A model generated the notes under the pieces. That model saw only the letters and a list, made by a program, of their open reading frames with translations, was not told where the DNA came from and made no database searches. Of a DNA stretch of 64,000 bases, positions 17,998-25,910 are shown piece after piece (the stretch's first letter is position 1; every line of letters begins with the position of its first letter). The position numbers and the translations under genes are program-made. The stretch is from Salinarchaeum sp. Harcht-Bsk1 (GTDB lineage Archaea; Halobacteriota; Halobacteria; Halobacteriales; Salinarchaeaceae), in contig NC_021313.1 in assembly GCF_000403645.1 (NCBI RefSeq), forward strand, positions 1 to 64,000, read 5' to 3'.

Positions 17998-19170
17998 CTA
18001 TCGTGCCGATGGATCCGCGATCGGCCCGTTCGCGAGCACCCGCCGATACCGACGACCGGCATCGTCGTCGGACGCGATCGCACGCTGAATCCGCTCGGAG
18101 AGCCACGGGTCCTCCGCTCGAACTCCAGTGGCACCGCTGCCGTCCTCGGCAGCCCCACCACGAAGCTGCGGGGGCACGAAGCGCTCGTAAACCGGGAGAC
18201 GCTCGCGGAGCGGCACGCCCGCCTCGTCGGCGATTGTCTGGAGGTGATCGAGCGCTGGCCACGCGTAGTCGGGATTGACGTGATCGTCGGTGACCGGCGA
18301 TACACCACCGAGGTCGTCGATGCCGCAGTCGACGACCTCACCGGCAGGGGCGAGGTTCGGTGGCACCTGGATCGATACCGCGGGCGGCATCGCTGCACGG
18401 GCCATCGCCGTCGCGCGTCTGAGCATGTCGAGCCCGGGCGAATCACCACTCCAGCGTTCGTTCTCGCGAACCGGCTGAACGATGATCTCCTGGACGTGCC
18501 CGTAGCGCTCGTGCAGGTCCCGGATAGCGAGCAGGCTCTCGGCCCGGTCCTCCCAGTCCTCGCCGATGCCAAGCAGGATGCCCGTCGTGAACGGGACGCC
18601 GAGTTCGCCGGCCGTGCGAATCGTATCGAGGCGCTGTCCGGGCGATTTTGTCCGTGGGCCCGCGTGTGCGGCGACGTCGGCCGTCGTCTCGAGCATCACG
18701 CCCATACTGGCGTTGACGTCGGCGACGGTCTCCATCTGCTCGCGGGTCTGATCGCCGGGGTTCGCGTGCGGAAGGAGGCCTGCGTCGAGTGCTATCTCAC
18801 AGGCTTCTCGCAGGTACTCGTGAATGGAGTCGTGGCCCAGTTCGTCGAGCTGTTCGTAGATGCCGTCGTAGCGGTCGTCGGGGTCGTCGCCGAAGGTGAA
18901 CAACGCTTCGGTACAGCCGGCGTCGGCGCCGCGTTCGCAGACGTCGCGAATATCCTCCGGCGTCATCAGGGTCGCCTCGCCCGGCGGATCGAAGTACGTG
19001 CAGTAGGTGCAGGTGTACCGGCAAGCCGTCGTCAGTGGCAGGAACACGTTCCTGGCGAAGGACAGCGCTTCCGCCGACTCCACGTCGTCGGGTTCGACCG
19101 CCAGCAACCGCTCCACGGCCGCATCCGAAATCTCGACGTCGACGTCGTACTCCGCGGCGCCGGGAATCAC
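17998..19170 (-). CDS. cofG: FO synthase subunit CofG (radical SAM)
   Basis: A 390-aa radical SAM enzyme that, with CofH, makes the deazaflavin 7,8-didemethyl-8-hydroxy-5-deazariboflavin of coenzyme F420. The cluster motif is CRYTCTYC (Cys50, Cys54, Cys57). HANPGDQ and TGILLGIGED are family segments. I start at GTG 19170 because homologues begin like IPGAAEYDVDV; an in-frame GTG at 19284 overlaps cofC but adds sequence with poor coding character. It follows cofC on the same strand. cofH was not found in the window. Confidence 0.92.
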   Translation of the reverse strand: MIPGAAEYDVDVEISDAAVERLLAVEPDDVESAEALSFARNVFLPLTTACRYTCTYCTYFDPPGEATLMTPEDIRDVCERGADAGCTEALFTFGDDPDDRYDGIYEQLDELGHDSIHEYLREACEIALDAGLLPHANPGDQTREQMETVADVNASMGVMLETTADVAAHAGPRTKSPGQRLDTIRTAGELGVPFTTGILLGIGEDWEDRAESLLAIRDLHERYGHVQEIIVQPVRENERWSGDSPGLDMLRRATAMARAAMPPAVSIQVPPNLAPAGEVVDCGIDDLGGVSPVTDDHVNPDYAWPALDHLQTIADEAGVPLRERLPVYERFVPPQLRGGAAEDGSGATGVRAEDPWLSERIQRAIASDDDAGRRYRRVLANGPIADPSAR

Positions 19171-19273
19171 ACCCGAGGCTCGCCACTCCGCGGGCAAATG
19201 GGTTCGGATCGGGGCACCAGTCGCCGCCCTCTGGGACGGAGTGGACGCAACTCGGGCAGAGCGATCCGGTCGA

Positions 19274-19882
19274 TCACTCCTCACGTACCACTGTGGCCCG
19301 ACCGTCCCGAACCGCGACGCGAACGCCGTGCTCGCGCAACCACTCGGCTGCCTGGCCGTCGCCGTGGAGCAGCACCTCGACGAGGTCGTCCCGTTCGTCG
19401 ACGTCGACGCCGAGGCGCAGCGAGTCGACGGCAGTCCAGGCGAGTCCCTCGTCGGCGGCGATTTCGCGGTGATCGCGAATCGAGACGCCGTGGAAGTCCG
19501 TCCGGAACGCGTCGTCGCGAACCACCAGGGCGTTCGTTCCACCACCGAGTCCGGGCGCGGCGACGACGTCACCGTCCGCGCTGAAGAGTCGCTCGAGCGC
19601 CTCTCCACTGGCGAGTCCGAGGTCGGCCATCACGACGGCGATCGGAGGCTCGCCGAACAGGTCCGCACAGAGCGGGTCGAGTCCGCGTTCGTCCACGACG
19701 ACTGCCGCGTCGACGTCGACGGGAGCCGTCGCGTACACCGTCGGCTCGTGCCCGGTCGCCCGGACGGCGTCGACGACGTCGTCGAGGAGTGTCCGTGCGA
19801 ACGCAGATCGCTCTGCCTCGTCGAAGAGGTCCCCCAGCCGCGTCTTCGGAGCCAGCGCGTCGAAGGGGACGGCCACGTCCAT
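19274..19882 (-). CDS. cofC: 2-phospho-L-lactate guanylyltransferase CofC
   Basis: A 202-aa nucleotidyltransferase that activates phospholactate (or phosphoenolpyruvate) with GTP to give the LPPG-type donor used by CofD. Family segments are VPFDALAPKTRLGDLF at the N-terminus, VVMADLGLASGEALERLF and APGLGGGTNALVVR. It lies between the CetZ1-linked membrane protein and cofG. The spacing to cofG is about 100 bp with the start I chose. Confidence 0.92.
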   Translation of the reverse strand: MDVAVPFDALAPKTRLGDLFDEAERSAFARTLLDDVVDAVRATGHEPTVYATAPVDVDAAVVVDERGLDPLCADLFGEPPIAVVMADLGLASGEALERLFSADGDVVAAPGLGGGTNALVVRDDAFRTDFHGVSIRDHREIAADEGLAWTAVDSLRLGVDVDERDDLVEVLLHGDGQAAEWLREHGVRVAVRDGRATVVREE

Positions 19883-19923
19883 ACTCGTCGGTTGCGAGTG
19901 CCGCGAGAAGAGGGTGTCGTCCG

Positions 19924-20934
19924 CTACCCGAGTGGGTCTCGATTCGGACCCTGGTTCTGCTGCTGGTACCAGTAGAAGCCTCCAACGATGACCCCGAGGA
20001 TCAACGCCCCGAGCAGCGCGTAGAGGATGGGCATGAGCAGTCCGCCGTCGTCGGAATCGTTGCTCGAGGAGTTCCCGTCGGCGTCCTGGCCCCCGTCGCT
20101 AGTCTGGGAACTGTCGGTCTGCGACCCGTCCGAGCCGCTCTGGTCACCGGTGTCACCTCCGGTGGTATCCGTACCGTTCGTGGACCCACCGTCGGTCGAT
20201 CCGTCGTCGCTCGACCCGCTGTCGTCGGAGCCGCTACCGCCGTCCGAACTGCTCGACTCGGCCTGTGACGCGGACTCCTCTGCCAGACTCACGGCGTCGG
20301 CGAAATTCCCACTGTCGTAGGCAGAGACGGCGTCGTCGAACGTCGATTCCGCCTCGGAGACGTCGGAGCCGTCCGATGCGGCGGCGTCGATCGTCGATCT
20401 GGCGTCGTCGAGCGCAGTGCGGGCTTCTGCACTCCCCGGATCGTCGGTCGTGTAGTGGTGGATCTGGTACTCCTGAATCGTCGTGAACCCGCTCCCGTCG
20501 CTCGCTACGCGGACGAGTTCGGCACCCAGGAAGGTCGCCGGGTTCTCGTAGGAGTAGCTGTCGACGATCGGAACGGTCCCGGAAATCTCGACCACGAGGC
20601 GGTCGGGGGCGTCACTGGCGCTCTGGTCGATGGTCACCTCTCCGTTCGGCGGGCTCTGTCCCTGGAACGTGTGCGTATCGACCTGGTTCGATCCCTGGTA
20701 CTCCTCGACGGTCCAGGTGGCGTTCTCGAGGACCGTCTGGCCGTCGAAGTTCCAGCTACTCGACTCCGCGTAGAGGTCCTGGAGCTCGACCTGGATCGTC
20801 ACGTTCTGGCCGACCTCGGCCTCTTCGGGTGCCTGCTCCGGCGTGACGGAGACGGCACTCGCCACCCCGACGGCGGCGAGCACGAAGAGGAGGAGGACGG
20901 CCAGGCCGAGCTTAGAAGAGCGGCTCCAGCTCAT
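19924..20934 (-). CDS. Exported membrane-anchored protein coupled to cetZ1
   Basis: A 336-aa protein. A signal peptide or membrane segment (about 8-28) ends at ASA. A beta-rich outer domain follows (about 30-160), then a helical acidic stretch with ALDDARSTIDAA, ESTFDDAVSAYDSGNFADAV (about 170-220), resembling TPR-like helices. A Ser/Asp/Gly/Thr-rich linker (about 225-295) leads to a C-terminal membrane helix (about 297-319) with the tail inside. Its ATG at 20934 lies 23 bp inside the end of cetZ1, so translation is coupled. Function unknown; a link to cell-shape control is inference. Confidence 0.75.
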   Translation of the reverse strand: MSWSRSSKLGLAVLLLFVLAAVGVASAVSVTPEQAPEEAEVGQNVTIQVELQDLYAESSSWNFDGQTVLENATWTVEEYQGSNQVDTHTFQGQSPPNGEVTIDQSASDAPDRLVVEISGTVPIVDSYSYENPATFLGAELVRVASDGSGFTTIQEYQIHHYTTDDPGSAEARTALDDARSTIDAAASDGSDVSEAESTFDDAVSAYDSGNFADAVSLAEESASQAESSSSDGGSGSDDSGSSDDGSTDGGSTNGTDTTGGDTGDQSGSDGSQTDSSQTSDGGQDADGNSSSNDSDDGGLLMPILYALLGALILGVIVGGFYWYQQQNQGPNRDPLG

Positions 20935-22096
20935 CTTCGTCGTCCTCGACCAGCTCTTCGAGGTTCTGCTCGCTCTCCTGCTTGATCTCCTCGATGTTGT
21001 CCTGTGCCTCGATGGCGACCTGCTGGAGTTCTTTGATCCGCGGGACGTTGTTGACGCCGGAGAGGAGGACGACGCCAGCGACCTTGCCGGAGCGCGGGAC
21101 CGGGTAGTCCCCGCCACGGACCTCCATGGAACCGGTCTGCTCCTCGAGCCACTTGCGACCGCGCTCGATGCCCTTGCGGTTGAGGTGCATGGGCGGGCCG
21201 CTCATGACGAGCAGTGCGCGCTCGGCGCCCTCGATCTCGCAGGGAAGGGTCAGGCGGCCAAGTGCGGCCTTCCGGACGAGACTCGTGATGCGATTCGTCG
21301 TGTGGGCCGTGTCAAGGTTGTCGGCCCCGGAGTCGTCGCCGGTGAATCGAGAGAGGAGACCGCCGTCACCGCCCTGTGGTTCGACGTCCTCCGCCGCGTA
21401 GCCGACCGTGGAGACGCCGCCGCCGTCGAGCGTGTTGATGATCTCACTCGAGTCCACGACAGATTCGGCCACTTCGTCGCCCGCCTCGACCTCGCCGGCA
21501 CCGAAGAGGATCCCGAAGCGCGTGACGATTTCGTCGTTGATTTCGGCGTAACCCCCTTCGACGGATTCACCGGACTGCCGCCAGGCGTCGTTGTCGAATA
21601 CCAGCAGATTGTCGACCTCGCGGACGAACGTCTGGAAGGACCGCGCGGCGTTGAGCGTATAGATGCCTCCTTCGTCGGAGCCAGGGAGAACGCCGAGTCC
21701 GTAGACAGGTTCAGTGTAGATCCGCTTGAGATGCTTCGCGACGACGGGGGCGCCACCCGAACCGGTGCCTCCACCCATCCCGGCGATGATCAGGAAGGCG
21801 TCGATCTCGTGGACGGGTACCTGATCGACTGCACCCTGAATTTCGTCGATGTCCTCCTCGGCGATTTCGGCGCCGAGTTCGTTGTCGGCACCGACGCCGT
21901 GGCCCTTGACGCGGGACTGTCCGATCAACACCCGATTCTGTTGGGGGACGTGCTCCAGTCCCATCAGGTCGGCCTTGGCCGTGTTCACCGCGATCGCCGA
22001 GCGGACGATGCCGCTCCCGGTAGCCTGGTCGTACTCCAGGAACTTGTCGACGATCTTCCCGCCGGCCTGGCCGAATCCGATCATCGCCAGTTTCAT
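20912..22096 (-). CDS. cetZ1: Tubulin/FtsZ-like cytoskeletal GTPase CetZ1
   Basis: A 394-aa CetZ, the haloarchaeal tubulin-superfamily protein controlling rod shape and motility. The N-terminus MKLAMIGFGQAGGKIVDKF and the GTP-binding T4 loop GGGTGSG (108-114) are diagnostic. Glu218 falls at the same residue number as the T7-loop Glu known to be important in Haloferax CetZ1. The C-terminus is a highly acidic tail. It overlaps the membrane protein gene downstream by 23 bp, and cofC/cofG follow. The upstream region has a strong TATA box and several inverted repeats. Confidence 0.95.
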   Translation of the reverse strand: MKLAMIGFGQAGGKIVDKFLEYDQATGSGIVRSAIAVNTAKADLMGLEHVPQQNRVLIGQSRVKGHGVGADNELGAEIAEEDIDEIQGAVDQVPVHEIDAFLIIAGMGGGTGSGGAPVVAKHLKRIYTEPVYGLGVLPGSDEGGIYTLNAARSFQTFVREVDNLLVFDNDAWRQSGESVEGGYAEINDEIVTRFGILFGAGEVEAGDEVAESVVDSSEIINTLDGGGVSTVGYAAEDVEPQGGDGGLLSRFTGDDSGADNLDTAHTTNRITSLVRKAALGRLTLPCEIEGAERALLVMSGPPMHLNRKGIERGRKWLEEQTGSMEVRGGDYPVPRSGKVAGVVLLSGVNNVPRIKELQQVAIEAQDNIEEIKQESEQNLEELVEDDEDELEPLF

Positions 22097-22512
22097 GTTT
22101 GAAATTGGCCTCGTAGACGTACGAAAGCACGATAAGGGCTATAAACCTTGTGTTGGCACGTATGACACGTGCCCCCACGAGGCACGGAAAAATCGCCCTA
22201 CGGTACGGCCGTCGTACCGTCATCCCCGCCCGACGGCAATCGAATTAATTCAGCGGCGGTTCACGATTTAAGTTGAACGTGGAGGCGAGTTCGCCCCATT
22301 CCGTGACGAACTGCGGAGTCACCTCCGCAATCGCAGATTCCCGCGGAGCTGCAGGTGCTTGATTCGGCCGTAAGCCTCGGTTACTCGAACGCGATCTGGT
22401 CTTTCAGACGTCCGTGATCAACCAGTGAAAATCGCCTGCATCGAATGGCGGCTTCGGTGGTCGACGGCGATCGATCCGCACGGACGTGGTCGACTTGCGG
22501 ACCCACGTCCCT
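22097..22512. other. Intergenic region with several inverted repeats upstream of cetZ1
   Basis: This 416-bp gap has no gene I can support. It contains the cetZ1 promoter and three perfect inverted repeats: GGCACGT/ACGTGCC (22155-22173, 5-nt loop), ACGGTACG/CGTACCGT (22200-22220, 5-nt loop) and TGCGGAG/CTCCGCA (22312-22329, 4-nt loop). They may be operators or terminator-like hairpins. Confidence 0.7.
22136..22147 (-). promoter_or_regulatory. TATA box of cetZ1
   Basis: On the minus strand GGTTTATAGCCC lies 40-51 bp before the ATG, predicting a short 5' leader of about 20 nt. Inverted repeats lie just upstream of it. Confidence 0.65.
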
Positions 22513-23415
22513 TCAGTTATCGATTCCGAGGTACTCTTCGAACGTCACGAGTTCGTCTGGCGATCGGCCGAAGGCCGTCACGTCGTTCTCGGAGACCGTG
22601 TTGTCGACGCGAAGCGATCGATACTGCTCGCTGTTGAAGGGGAACGGCGGCACGGTGCCGAGCACTGCAAGTCCGAGTCCGGCGACCGGCATCGGAATCG
22701 GAACGACGCGCATCGTCTTTCCCTCGGCGCGGTAGACCAGTCTCGTGAGTTCGGCGAGGGTGAGCACTTCCGGACCGCCGAACTCGTACGTGCTGTTCGC
22801 GTGATCGTCGCCCTCGACACAGTCCGCGAGCATCGGAACCAGGTCCCCGATGTAGATTGGCTGGAACCGCGTTTTCCCACCGCCGGGAAGTGGTGCGATC
22901 GGGAGCCCAGGCGCGAACATTTGCTTCGCGCGCTTGGTGAACGGCACGAGTTCCGCGCCGTCGCCGAACACGATCGAGGGTCGGACGATCACGTGGTCGA
23001 TCGTGGCGTCGCGGACGGCGCTCTCGGCCTCGCCCTTCGTGCGGAGATACTCCGTTGGGCCGTCGCTGTCCGCACCGAGGGCACTCATCTGGACGATCCG
23101 ATCGAGGTCGTGCTCGGTTGCAGCGTCGAGGACGTGCTTCGTCCCACCCAGATGAACAGATTCGTGGCTGAGGCCGCTGGGCGTCTTGAACAGCGGCGAC
23201 AGGGCGACGAGATTGACGACGGCATCCATCCCCTCGAATGCGGGTTCGATGGAGTCGTAGTCGGTCACGTCGCCTGCAGCGCTCATGACGCCGTCCGGAA
23301 CACCGTCCCCGTCGGGATCGCGGGCGAGTACTGTCACGTCGTGGTCCCGATCGCGCAGTTCGGCGGCCAGTGCGCTCCCGATGAAACCTGTTCCGCCAGT
23401 AACGAGGACCTCCAT
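22513..23415 (-). CDS. NAD-dependent epimerase/dehydratase family (SDR) protein
   Basis: A 300-aa short-chain dehydrogenase-like protein of the atypical NDUFA9-like group. The NAD-binding motif is TGGTGFIGSALA at the N-terminus. The usual YxxxK is seen as EYLRTKGEAE near residue 125. PSIVFGDGAELV and YIGDLVPML are family segments. Homologues act on quinone-pool or lipid-linked substrates. The ATG at 23415 follows a TATA box by about 27 bp; an in-frame upstream start at 23472 is less likely. Confidence 0.85.
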   Translation of the reverse strand: MEVLVTGGTGFIGSALAAELRDRDHDVTVLARDPDGDGVPDGVMSAAGDVTDYDSIEPAFEGMDAVVNLVALSPLFKTPSGLSHESVHLGGTKHVLDAATEHDLDRIVQMSALGADSDGPTEYLRTKGEAESAVRDATIDHVIVRPSIVFGDGAELVPFTKRAKQMFAPGLPIAPLPGGGKTRFQPIYIGDLVPMLADCVEGDDHANSTYEFGGPEVLTLAELTRLVYRAEGKTMRVVPIPMPVAGLGLAVLGTVPPFPFNSEQYRSLRVDNTVSENDVTAFGRSPDELVTFEEYLGIDN

Positions 23416-23438
23416 GAACGGTTCATGGTTCGGCGCAC

Positions 23439-23446
23439 TCAAAAAG
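23439..23446 (-). promoter_or_regulatory. TATA box of the SDR gene
   Basis: On the minus strand CTTTTTGA lies about 27 bp upstream of the ATG at 23415. Confidence 0.55.
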
Positions 23447-23486
23447 GTCCGCGAGTCGGCAGGAGAACCCACTGCGCGCCGCGTTC

Positions 23487-24098
23487 TCAGAGGAACCGTT
23501 CGATCGTCGCCGTAACCTCGTCGGCGACGGCGTTCTCGGACTGCGTGCCGTCCACGACGCGAACGTCGTTGCCTGCCTCGCGCTCTGCGTCGATCGCTTC
23601 GCGATAGGCCGCGTCGACGGCTTCGAGCGTCTCGACCCGTTCGAACCGATCAGCACCGCGCCCGTCGGCGGTGATCCGTTCGACGCAGACGGCCGGCGGG
23701 ACGTCGAGAAAGACCGTGACGTCCGGTGGTCGTGCCCTGGCGTTGATGGTCCGGAGCCAGTCGGCGTCGACCCCGTCGGCTCGCTGGTACGCGAACGAGG
23801 ACAGCGAGTACCGATCGACGAGGACGACGTCACCGGCTTCGAGCCGTGGCTCGATTTCGCGGTGCAAGTGATCGAGTCGGTCGGCCGCGAAGAGCAACGC
23901 GAGCGTCTCCGGGTCGAATTCGATCTCGCCTTCGAGACAGCGGCGGATCTGCGTCCCGACGGGGCCGTCGGTCGGTTCGGCAGAGCGGGCGGGCGAACGA
24001 TCGGTCTCGTCCGCCACGAACGCTGCTGCTCGGCGCGCCTGTGTGGTCGTCCCGGCGCCGTCGAGGCCCTCGAACGCGACGAACAGGCCGTCGGTCAT
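23487..24098 (-). CDS. tmk: dTMP kinase-like protein with an altered P-loop
   Basis: A 203-aa protein with the thymidylate kinase fold. The P-loop reads GLDGAGTTTQ (residues 11-20), with Thr17 in place of the invariant Walker A Lys. The DR motif VLVDRYSLSSFAYQ and the lid region ERITADGRGADRFE are present. dTMP kinase phosphorylates dTMP to dTDP with ATP; loss of the Lys may lower activity or mark a different role. The start MTDGLFVAFEG at 24098 fits homologues better than the in-frame GTG-type start at 24143. Confidence 0.8.
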   Translation of the reverse strand: MTDGLFVAFEGLDGAGTTTQARRAAAFVADETDRSPARSAEPTDGPVGTQIRRCLEGEIEFDPETLALLFAADRLDHLHREIEPRLEAGDVVLVDRYSLSSFAYQRADGVDADWLRTINARARPPDVTVFLDVPPAVCVERITADGRGADRFERVETLEAVDAAYREAIDAEREAGNDVRVVDGTQSENAVADEVTATIERFL

Positions 24099-24166
24099 CG
24101 GTGTGGCTTCGCCCGGCCCCACTTTGGCCGTTACGGTCACCAACCCGATGGGCGTGAACCGGTCCT

Positions 24167-24919
24167 TCAGTCCTCGCCGTCGTTGCGCAAACTCGGGTGC
24201 GTCGCTGGCGATTCGGGCTGGCCGTCCAGCAACTGCCGTCGGTGCTCTCGGCTCGCGGCGAGGCGCTCTCGTCGCTCTGCCTCGTCGATTTCCTCACAGC
24301 CTGGCGGAACGTCGCGGTCGCGATCGGAGAAGTACCCCGCTGGCGTGACCCAGTCGTGGTAGAAGGGAACGTCCGCGTCGTGGATCACTGCGATCCCGAC
24401 CTCTGCACCGTGTCCTGCGACGACGACGGTCTGGTGGGCTTTCCCGCCGATCCGACCGGTGGCGTAGATCCCGTCTACGCCAGTGCGACCCGAGTCGTCG
24501 ACCTCGAGGAACGTCTTGGTCCCTCGCTCGGTCGTCTCGACGGGGAACCCCTCTAGATAGGAGCAATCTTTCCAGGAGGCGGCGACCAGACTGTCCGCGA
24601 TCACCGTGCGATCTGCGGTGGTCGCGACGAGGCGATCGTCGCCCTCCGCTCGGGTCACTCCGTCGACGAATCCGTCGACGAACCGTCCCCCGGTGTCCTC
24701 GACCTGCGTCCGCGTGGCAGCCAGGAATTCCCTCGCATCGACGCCGCCCGGAAAGCCGGGGACGTTCTCGAGGTGTGCGTTCCGCGCGAGGATCGACGGT
24801 CCACCGTCGACTACGACAGTGTCGAGCCCTGCACGCGCGGTGTAGAGTGCGCAGGTGAGGCCGGCGGGGCCGGCCCCGATCACGCAGACGTCGGTCTCGA
24901 TTCGTGCGGCATCACTCAT
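24167..24919 (-). CDS. Short thioredoxin reductase-like FAD protein
   Basis: A 250-aa flavoprotein with the FAD motif VCVIGAGPAGLTCALYTARAG and the TrxB-like segments PGFPGGVDAREFL and GIYATGRIGGKAHQTVVVAGHGAEVG. Between these there is no room for the NADPH-binding domain of thioredoxin reductases, and no CxxC is present. Compared with the usual 310-330 residues, it is an FAD domain only. The true electron donor or acceptor is unknown. It is divergent from cofE. Confidence 0.78.
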   Translation of the reverse strand: MSDAARIETDVCVIGAGPAGLTCALYTARAGLDTVVVDGGPSILARNAHLENVPGFPGGVDAREFLAATRTQVEDTGGRFVDGFVDGVTRAEGDDRLVATTADRTVIADSLVAASWKDCSYLEGFPVETTERGTKTFLEVDDSGRTGVDGIYATGRIGGKAHQTVVVAGHGAEVGIAVIHDADVPFYHDWVTPAGYFSDRDRDVPPGCEEIDEAERRERLAASREHRRQLLDGQPESPATHPSLRNDGED

Positions 24920-25084
24920 ACCAGAGTACTGGCGGATCCTCGGCATCAACGCACCGGAACCGGGCGATCGCTGGGGCACGATGCCACGAGAGTGGCACCT
25001 GTCGAACTGCCCGTGAGGACACCGATCCGAGTCAGCGCACCCGTCGCTGGCACTCCCGATCGGCGTACCCTCCTGGAGCGGATG

Positions 25085-25092
25085 CCTTTTTA
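25085..25092 (+). promoter_or_regulatory. TATA box of cofE
   Basis: CCTTTTTA lies about 27 bp upstream of the cofE ATG. Confidence 0.55.
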
Positions 25093-25115
25093 CGCGCCGT
25101 ACCGACCCCGCTCGT

Positions 25116-25910
25116 ATGCACTGTCTCGCTGTCGAGGGGTTGCCGGAGGTTCGCCCCGGGGACGACCTCGCGTCGCTGATCGAGGAGCGCTGTACGCTCC
25201 ACGACGACGACGTCGTCTGCGTCGCGAGCACCGTCGTCTCGAAGGCCGAAGGTCGGGCCTTCGATCTCTCGGCGTTCCCCGCCAGCGAGCGGGCGCGTTC
25301 GATCGCTGCGCGACTCGAGGCAATTTCCGGTGACGAGAAGGACCCCCGGTTCGCCCAGGCGGTTCTCGAGGAGAGCGAGACGCTCGTGATGGAAGCCCCG
25401 TTCCTGCTCGCAGCGACGCGCTTTGGACACGTCGCACCCAACGCAGGCGTAGATCGGTCGAACGTCCCCGACTCGGACCTGTTGCTCCTCCCGGATGATC
25501 CGATGGCCAGCGCGGAGCGAATCCGCTCCAATCTCGACGCGGACGCGTCCGTCGTCGTGACGGACACCTGCGGGCGGCCGTTCCGGCACGGCCAGACGGG
25601 CGTCGCCATCGGGTACGCGGGGATCCCGGCCACGCGAGACTGGCGCGGGGAGACAGATCGCGACGGCCACGAACTCGAAGTGACCAACGAGTCGATCGTC
25701 GACGAACTCGCGGCTACCGCGAACCTCCTGACCGGCGAGGGCGACGACGGCGTGCCGGTCGTGGTGATCCGTGAATTCGAGTTCGGCGACCACGAGGGGA
25801 GCGAGCACCTCTTCCGAGACGCGAGCGAGGACCTCGTCCGAGAGGCCCTGCAGGAGTGGACGTTCTCCGACGCGAGCGACGCCGGATCGGCCACGGAGGG
25901 ATCCCAGTGA
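25116..25910 (+). CDS. cofE: Coenzyme F420-0:L-glutamate ligase CofE
   Basis: A 264-aa GTP-dependent ligase that adds gamma-linked glutamates to F420-0. Segments include VVCVASTVVSKAEGR, NAGVDRSNVP, VVVTDTCGRPFRHGQTGVAIGYAG and WRGETDRDGHELEVTNE. Residue length matches archaeal CofE. The stop overlaps the GTG start of the next gene (25907-25910), so it is coupled to the Mer-like F420 enzyme. The start is backed by the TATA box at 25085. Confidence 0.94.
   Translation: MHCLAVEGLPEVRPGDDLASLIEERCTLHDDDVVCVASTVVSKAEGRAFDLSAFPASERARSIAARLEAISGDEKDPRFAQAVLEESETLVMEAPFLLAATRFGHVAPNAGVDRSNVPDSDLLLLPDDPMASAERIRSNLDADASVVVTDTCGRPFRHGQTGVAIGYAGIPATRDWRGETDRDGHELEVTNESIVDELAATANLLTGEGDDGVPVVVIREFEFGDHEGSEHLFRDASEDLVREALQEWTFSDASDAGSATEGSQ

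Noticed and set aside
22097-22512. Hidden gene in the cetZ1 upstream gap
   Set aside because: No frame has good composition or a start with a promoter; only inverted repeats and the cetZ1 promoter are visible.
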